Shown piece by piece: positions 21,214-25,328 of a stretch of DNA of 25,328 nt (its first letter is position 1; every line of letters starts with the position of its first letter). The stretch comes from a virus, in the IMG/VR virus record IMGVR_UViG_3300025869_001876, positions 1-25,328 of that record; one strand, given 5' to 3'. Below the pieces are notes generated by a model. It worked only from the letters and a program-made list of their open reading frames with translations. It searched no databases and was not told the origin of the DNA. Position numbers and translations under genes: made by a program.

Positions 21214-22934
21214 CCATTATTTACAAGTTTGCTGAAATTTTTTACTTTTGCAAACTCTAACTTGTTATTGAACTTGCCATCTAATATTTCACCTTTGTGA
21301 GATATGACAAATACATTAGTATCATCATCAAGTGTATGTAAAATTTTCATAAGATTGTCTACACCTTCATGATCTAATGAGCTATCAAATGTTTCATCTA
21401 AAACTAAAAGATTAGTTGAAACACTGTTTTTCATTTTAGCCACCATTCTCCAAGTAAACAATAAAGCTAAGTCTATTCGTTGTTTCTCACCTTCACTAAA
21501 CGAAGCATATGAAAAAGAGTCTCTATGTCTAGATTTAATTGTTTCTTGAAAACTTTCATCTAAATCAAAGTAAACAAAAAAGTCAAGTATTTGTAAATAC
21601 TTGTTTACTAGTTTATTAATTACTGGTAAGTATTGCTTTATGATTTTTGTTTTAATGCCAGTGTCTCTAAGCATTTCTGACATTGCCATATTGTAATTTA
21701 AAGACTCATTAGTCTGTAACTTTGATTGCCAGAAATCATTAGAATCGTTGTTTAATCTTTCTAATTCTTTTTGTGATTTTACTACATCACCATCATTCCC
21801 GCGTATCTTAGAAATGGCATCAGTAAGATTTTTAATCTGTCCTTGCAACCGTAAGATTTCTTTATTGTTACCAGTAATAGATGAGGTGATTTCTCGTATT
21901 TTAGCAGCGGTTTCATTGAGCTGGCTAATATCTTGTTCCACAACAGTTGATCGCTCCGCAGCATCGTCGAGAGCTTTCTTAATCTCTGCTGCTTTAGCTT
22001 TGGAGGAGGAGAGTTTCTCTGATCGCAAACTTTCACTAATATCTTGGGAACATGATGGGCATTTATCATTTTCTTCGTAAAATTTAGAGTCTTTGACGAG
22101 GGTTGAGATTTTTTGATTAAATTCAGCTTTGTACTGTAAAAGAGCTTGTTTTTTGTTGTGGCTTTTTTTGAGTGCTTCATCAAGCCCATTTGATAAAACA
22201 TTGATCTCGGATTCCTTTTCACTATTGATGAAATGTAGTTCCTCGACTTCTGCTTCTGCGAGGAATATTTCATTCTCTTTAAATTCCACCTGATCATTAC
22301 TAAGAGTCTTCACTTCTTTAATATATTTTTCTTGCAGACTTATTTTTTCTTTTGCTAATTCTAAATCATATTCAATTTTACTAAGTGTATCTTTTAATAA
22401 ACCGGTTTGTTCTTTTAGTATTTGATTCATTTTAGAAAAAATATTAATATCCAGAAGATCCTCGATAACATCCCTTCTATGTTGTGAAGGCAATTGCATA
22501 AATGGAATGAAGGAAGAAGAGCCTAACACAACAATTTGATGAAAACTTTTATGATTAAGTTTTAAGATGTTTTGTTCGAGAATCTTCTGGTATTCTTTGG
22601 CGTGAGAAGACTGATTAAGTAGTTTTCCATTTTGCCAAATTTCAAATATTCCTGGTTTAATACCTCTAATGATTTTAAACTCGGATCCTAAAGCATTGAA
22701 TGAAACTTCAACGCAGCAGTCTTTATTGTTTATTGAGTTTATAAGTTGTGGTTTATTAATATTTCTATGTGGTTTACCAAATAATGCAAAGGCTAAAGCA
22801 TCTAACAACGTAGACTTGCCAGCACCATTTTGGCCTACAATCAATGTAGACTTACTATCATTTAAATTAATTTCTGTCCAAGTATTACCTGTCGACAGAA
22901 AGTTTTTCCATCTAAGAGTTTTAAATAAAATCAT
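21186..22934 (-). CDS. 46: Recombination endonuclease subunit, SbcC/Rad50-like (T4 gp46)
   Basis: 582 aa (T4 560). ABC-type ATPase split by a coiled coil. Walker A VGQNGAGKST is at 33-42; the coiled coil runs through the 180-440 region, interrupted by the zinc hook CPSC (292-295); the signature FSEGEKQRIDLAL is at 479-491 and Walker B NLLVLDETFD at 508-517. With gp47 it resects DNA ends for recombination-dependent replication and takes part in host DNA breakdown. It overlaps gp47 by ATGA. The coiled-coil region has a higher GC content and several open frames on the other frames, which look like shadows. Confidence 0.96.
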   Translation of the reverse strand: MILFKTLRWKNFLSTGNTWTEINLNDSKSTLIVGQNGAGKSTLLDALAFALFGKPHRNINKPQLINSINNKDCCVEVSFNALGSEFKIIRGIKPGIFEIWQNGKLLNQSSHAKEYQKILEQNILKLNHKSFHQIVVLGSSSFIPFMQLPSQHRRDVIEDLLDINIFSKMNQILKEQTGLLKDTLSKIEYDLELAKEKISLQEKYIKEVKTLSNDQVEFKENEIFLAEAEVEELHFINSEKESEINVLSNGLDEALKKSHNKKQALLQYKAEFNQKISTLVKDSKFYEENDKCPSCSQDISESLRSEKLSSSKAKAAEIKKALDDAAERSTVVEQDISQLNETAAKIREITSSITGNNKEILRLQGQIKNLTDAISKIRGNDGDVVKSQKELERLNNDSNDFWQSKLQTNESLNYNMAMSEMLRDTGIKTKIIKQYLPVINKLVNKYLQILDFFVYFDLDESFQETIKSRHRDSFSYASFSEGEKQRIDLALLFTWRMVAKMKNSVSTNLLVLDETFDSSLDHEGVDNLMKILHTLDDDTNVFVISHKGEILDGKFNNKLEFAKVKNFSKLVNNGVKDTNNVV

Positions 22935-23992
22935 AAAATTTCAAGCGCCTGAGCTTCGGTCATTAAGTTTCTCATTTTAGACTTAATGATATCTTTATCT
23001 AATTGTGTATCCACCGCGTCAATGTAACTGTCAAGTAAAACACTAGTATCTTCTATTGATATGTTTTCATCATCAACACTGGATCCAACAAAATCACTAA
23101 AGTTTTCAGCTATCTTTAGTTCATGTATTGGCCTATTTTGTATTCTATCAACAAATGAGTCAAATGTAAATATATCACTTTTATTATATACAACTATTTT
23201 TACAAATTTTTCATCAACGAGAGAAAGATCAAAATCTTCTGGTTTAAATACTCTATCATCATAATTAATACGATGAAACAATGTATTAGGATTTAAGATT
23301 GGTGTTAATTCTCTTGTTTCTGTATCTAAGACATGAAAGTTTTTAGGATCATGTGCATCACTCCAAAAGAATTCCATTTGAGATCCTAAGTAATGAATAT
23401 TACCTTCTTTAGATCCAACATGATAATGACCACTTAGCACATTTTCAAAACGTGAAAATAATTTTGGATCCATACCATGAGTGTTTCTTATACCTCTCAT
23501 CATCTCAAATCCAGTTAACTCCAAGTGACCAGCTAACCAATCAGCTTTACACGTTTTTACAAAGTTAATAGATTCATCATAGTTATCATTTGCAATCCAA
23601 GGCAACAATGCTAGTTTCATGCTACCATATGTCATAACAGTTGGTTTCATTACAATATGAATTTCATTCATAAAGTGACCAAGAAGCTCTTTTAATGAAT
23701 TTACTTCATTTGTATTTTTGTAAAATGTATCGTGATTACCAGGAATGATGTCCATAGTAATCTTATGTTCTCTTAATCTATCTAAAAAATGTTGACGATT
23801 TCTATTAAGCGCTCTAAAATTTATAAACTTACGATGATCGTAATAATCTCCTAGATGTAAAATGTGCTTAATACCATTTTCTAGTAAGTATGGAAAAAAT
23901 ACTTCACTATAAAATTTTTCAGCGTTGTCTAGGAAAATGTTAGAGCTATTACGGATACCACAATGTGTATCATTAAGAATAGCTATTTTCAT
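22931..23992 (-). CDS. 47: Recombination endonuclease subunit, Mre11/SbcD-like (T4 gp47)
   Basis: 353 aa (T4 339). Calcineurin-like phosphoesterase motifs in order: NDTHCG (D8, H10), HLGDYYDH (46-53, D49), IPGNHDTFY (83-91, N86 H87), WLAGHLE and LSGHYHVGS. These bind two metal ions. The C-terminal part, rich in Asp and Ile, is the likely gp46-binding region. The start overlaps the gp55 stop as ATGA and the end overlaps gp46. A promoter candidate lies in the 3' third of the gene. Confidence 0.96.
   Translation of the reverse strand: MKIAILNDTHCGIRNSSNIFLDNAEKFYSEVFFPYLLENGIKHILHLGDYYDHRKFINFRALNRNRQHFLDRLREHKITMDIIPGNHDTFYKNTNEVNSLKELLGHFMNEIHIVMKPTVMTYGSMKLALLPWIANDNYDESINFVKTCKADWLAGHLELTGFEMMRGIRNTHGMDPKLFSRFENVLSGHYHVGSKEGNIHYLGSQMEFFWSDAHDPKNFHVLDTETRELTPILNPNTLFHRINYDDRVFKPEDFDLSLVDEKFVKIVVYNKSDIFTFDSFVDRIQNRPIHELKIAENFSDFVGSSVDDENISIEDTSVLLDSYIDAVDTQLDKDIIKSKMRNLMTEAQALEIL
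23142..23170 (-). promoter_or_regulatory. Candidate internal promoter in gene 47
   Basis: Minus strand TTTACA (23170-23165), 17 bp, TAGAAT (23147-23142), preceded by GTTGA (TGA extended -10). Same layout as the internal site at 1728-1756. It would supply extra transcript to gene 46. Confidence 0.5.
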
Positions 23993-24576
23993 TCTTCGAA
24001 GAATTCCTCTAAGTTAGAATCTGCGATTTTACTTTTACGTTTAATCTTTTCTTTCTTTGCAAACTCTTTAAATTCTGTGTCGTAATGCTTTACTTTTTCA
24101 ATGCGGTCTTTTAAGACATCTACAAAATGACTTGCAACATTAGCGCCGCTTCCTTCATCCCCGAAGTATAAAAATGCTTCAGCACCCGATTGTGTCATAA
24201 ACTTATGTTTAATTTCTTGTTGTTTCTTTTCTTTTTGAATACGTCTTAAAAAAGCATACCAAATAATTTGTGTAAAATATGCGAAAGCATTTGGTTTACC
24301 GGTTCTTGTAGCAGCATTGATGTTGTAGTTTTCTATTGCCTTTAAGCAATTTTCTACAGCATCCATTACCATTTCTTCTCTATAAGTATAACGTATAAAA
24401 TTAGATTTATGAGATAAATTCTGCGCAATCTTTAGAAAACAAACAGCAATATAGTCTGTAACAATTGGTAATTTTTGATTAGCATCTTTTGCTTTATTAA
24501 CTTCAGTTACATAATCAACTACAGCCTGAGAGAACTCCTTGTTATTTACGTAATGAATGCTTTTCTTTTTTGCCAT
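23989..24576 (-). CDS. 55: Late-transcription sigma factor (T4 gp55)
   Basis: 195 aa (T4 185). The N-terminus HYVNNKEFSQAVVDY matches the T4 NYVNNKELLQAIIDW start. The centre, REEMVMDAVENCLKAIENYNI with NAFAYFTQIIWYAFLRRIQKEKK, is the sigma-70 region-2-like part that binds the RNA polymerase core and reads TATAAATA. The lysine-rich, acidic C-terminus ends NLEEFFEE. With gp45 and gp33 (not in the window) it drives late promoters such as the one at 14883-14890. It is preceded by the early-type promoter at 24604-24632. Confidence 0.93.
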   Translation of the reverse strand: MAKKKSIHYVNNKEFSQAVVDYVTEVNKAKDANQKLPIVTDYIAVCFLKIAQNLSHKSNFIRYTYREEMVMDAVENCLKAIENYNINAATRTGKPNAFAYFTQIIWYAFLRRIQKEKKQQEIKHKFMTQSGAEAFLYFGDEGSGANVASHFVDVLKDRIEKVKHYDTEFKEFAKKEKIKRKSKIADSNLEEFFEE

Positions 24577-24603
24577 GAAAGTTCTCCTTCAACATATAAT
24601 ATA

Positions 24604-24632
24604 ATTCTACCATAGTTTTCACCAAATGTAAA
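24604..24632 (-). promoter_or_regulatory. Early-type promoter of gene 55
   Basis: Minus strand TTTACA (24632-24627), 17 bp, TAGAAT (24609-24604), with CTATGG before the -10. Located in the 157-bp gap upstream of gp55, about 28 nt from its ATG. It would drive the 55-47-46-45 block. Confidence 0.82.
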
Positions 24633-24676
24633 CTACTTTTTTTTGTAAAAAAAATTAAAAAAGTGTATTTTAGGGG

Positions 24677-24704
24677 TGTACATCTCGCACAGCTATGGTA
24701 TAAT
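24677..24704 (+). promoter_or_regulatory. Early-type promoter on the plus strand
   Basis: TGTACA (24677-24682), 16 bp, TATAAT (24699-24704) with GCTATGG before it, the same extended -10 as the minus-strand copies. It points right, against every gene in the window, and would make RNA antisense to the gene at 24734-25159. No ORF of useful length follows on the plus strand. Confidence 0.6.
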
Positions 24705-24733
24705 AATAGAGTGGCTTTGAGGATGGGGATATA

Positions 24734-25159
24734 CTAGTGTAGTTTATCTTTATCAAATGGGAAATCAATTATATTATCCTCGTTTGATTCATCTAAGTCG
24801 TCAATATCATCTATATTCATAGTAGCGAGCTTATCTATTGCTTCATCTATATTCATAGTTCCGCCTGCGGCTTCGTCTTCTGATTTAAATCTTATTAAAG
24901 CTTGCTTATACTCTTTAAGCATTTCAGAAGATGGATTCGCCATTGCAACTATGTGATAAGCATTAATAGAAACCGGTTCTTGCAATTCATCTTTTAGCAT
25001 CATCCAAGGTCTAAAAGAATAATATGTTATGTCACTCGCGGCTTCTAATTTTAAAATTTTAAAGCAAAAGCGTGCAATGATTTCATCTTCATCCGGTTCA
25101 CTTGAAATTACTTCACAAATAATTTCTTCACCGTTTGTAAATTTAAATTGTCGAATCAT
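24734..25159 (-). CDS. Conserved phage protein, possible Sm-like N-terminal fold
   Basis: 141 aa. The N-terminus FKFTNGEEIICEVISSEPDEDEIIARF and the following KILKLEAA, FRPWMML, and EPVSINAYHIVAMANPSSEML suggest a five-strand small beta barrel (Sm/Hfq-like) followed by a helical region and a strongly acidic C-terminus (MNIDDIDDLDESNEDN), with a repeated T-MNID motif at about 101 and 113. I recall similar proteins in marine T4-like phages, of unknown function. The start overlaps the upstream stop as ATGA. It ends before the 157-bp regulatory gap upstream of gp55. The Sm-like idea is inference from pattern only. Confidence 0.65.
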   Translation of the reverse strand: MIRQFKFTNGEEIICEVISSEPDEDEIIARFCFKILKLEAASDITYYSFRPWMMLKDELQEPVSINAYHIVAMANPSSEMLKEYKQALIRFKSEDEAAGGTMNIDEAIDKLATMNIDDIDDLDESNEDNIIDFPFDKDKLH

Positions 25160-25328
25160 TCAACTTCCACTTCATATATTTTATATTTAAATTTTTCTTT
25201 TTTATATATCTTTAGTCTTTCTATCCCATGTAATAAAGAATAGTTTTTTCTGTTTTTCCAATGTAAATCATCTGAGAGATCAAATAGTTTTGCTGCTTCA
25301 CCGTTATCAGATTTCCTAAGTCCTCTTT
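25156..25328 (-). CDS. Hypothetical protein, 5' part outside the window
   Basis: The last 56 codons and a TGA (25158-25156) of a gene entering from the right. The frame is open to the window edge and its stop overlaps the next start (ATGA), which supports it. The visible C-terminus is lysine- and aspartate-rich (contains LFDLSDDLHWKNRKNYSLL and ends KIYEVEVE). The family is not recognised. Confidence 0.6.
   Translation of the reverse strand, partial: RGLRKSDNGEAAKLFDLSDDLHWKNRKNYSLLHGIERLKIYKKEKFKYKIYEVEVE

Noticed and set aside
21782-22297. A 171-codon open frame inside gene 46 in another frame of the minus strand
   Set aside because: It lies wholly within the conserved coiled-coil and zinc-hook coding region of gp46, has low-complexity Lys/Ser-rich sequence and no RBS; it is a frame shadow.
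1-25328. tRNA genes, CRISPR arrays, insertion sequences and integration sites
   Set aside because: I looked for cloverleaf arms with a T-loop GTTC, regularly spaced direct repeats and transposase motifs and saw none that hold up.

Overview
The window is a block of a T4-like myovirus genome (Caudoviricetes). It is AT-rich, and every protein gene I can support lies on the minus strand, so transcription runs from high to low coordinates. The identification rests on a nearly complete T4-type core: gp43 DNA polymerase, RegA, gp62 and gp44 clamp loader, gp45 clamp, gp46/gp47 recombination nuclease, DexA, gp55 late sigma factor and a gp42-type dCMP hydroxymethylase. A small heat-shock protein, MazG-like protein, 2OG-Fe(II) oxygenase, NTase/cupin sugar genes and FkbM methyltransferase are the usual accessory set of marine T4-like phages (cyanophages, pelagiphages). 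A DUF1127 protein with a small companion hints at an alphaproteobacterial host, but I cannot fix the host from sequence alone.

Layout, in the direction of transcription (right to left). 25328-20478 is the replication/late-transcription block: two small genes, then gp55, gp47, gp46 and gp45. 20475-16561 continues with a small conserved gene, an FkbM methyltransferase, gp44, DexA, an SGNH-hydrolase-like gene, gp62 and RegA. 16560-14934 holds a predicted cysteine-hydrolase-fold protein and a glycosyltransferase-like protein. 14890-13678 is a late unit: TATAAATA promoter, 5' stem-loop, hsp20, DUF1127 and small genes. 13630-12840 carries small unknown genes, each with its own early-type promoter; one is bracketed by two hairpins. 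12838-6572 is gp43, a phosphomannomutase-like HAD protein, a paralogue of the cysteine-hydrolase-fold protein, MazG, an AEP-primase-like protein, an NTase-cupin fusion and a zinc-ribbon protein. 6467-1 is a small-molecule island: HNH/NUMOD-like protein, nucleotide-modification-associated domain protein, AbrB-like protein, P-loop kinase, nucleotidyltransferase, 2OG oxygenase, KdsA, KdsB, cupin, cytidylyltransferase, gp42 and a QueC-like PP-loop protein.

How the parts fit. The right two thirds copies the phage genome and switches on late transcription (gp55). The left third appears to make modified nucleotides (hydroxymethyl-dCMP via gp42) and activated sugars (KdsA plus KdsB make CMP-Kdo precursors; other NTases, cupins and the PMM-like protein suggest another activated sugar). 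Whether these sugars go onto DNA, the virion or the host envelope is not shown by the sequence.

Regulation is unusually readable. A recurrent early-type promoter (TKTACA, 17 bp, TGN, TAKAAT or TAGTAT) precedes several gene groups on the minus strand. One copy faces the plus strand, antisense to every gene. Most genes are packed with ATGA, TAATG or longer overlaps, so translational coupling is probably the rule.
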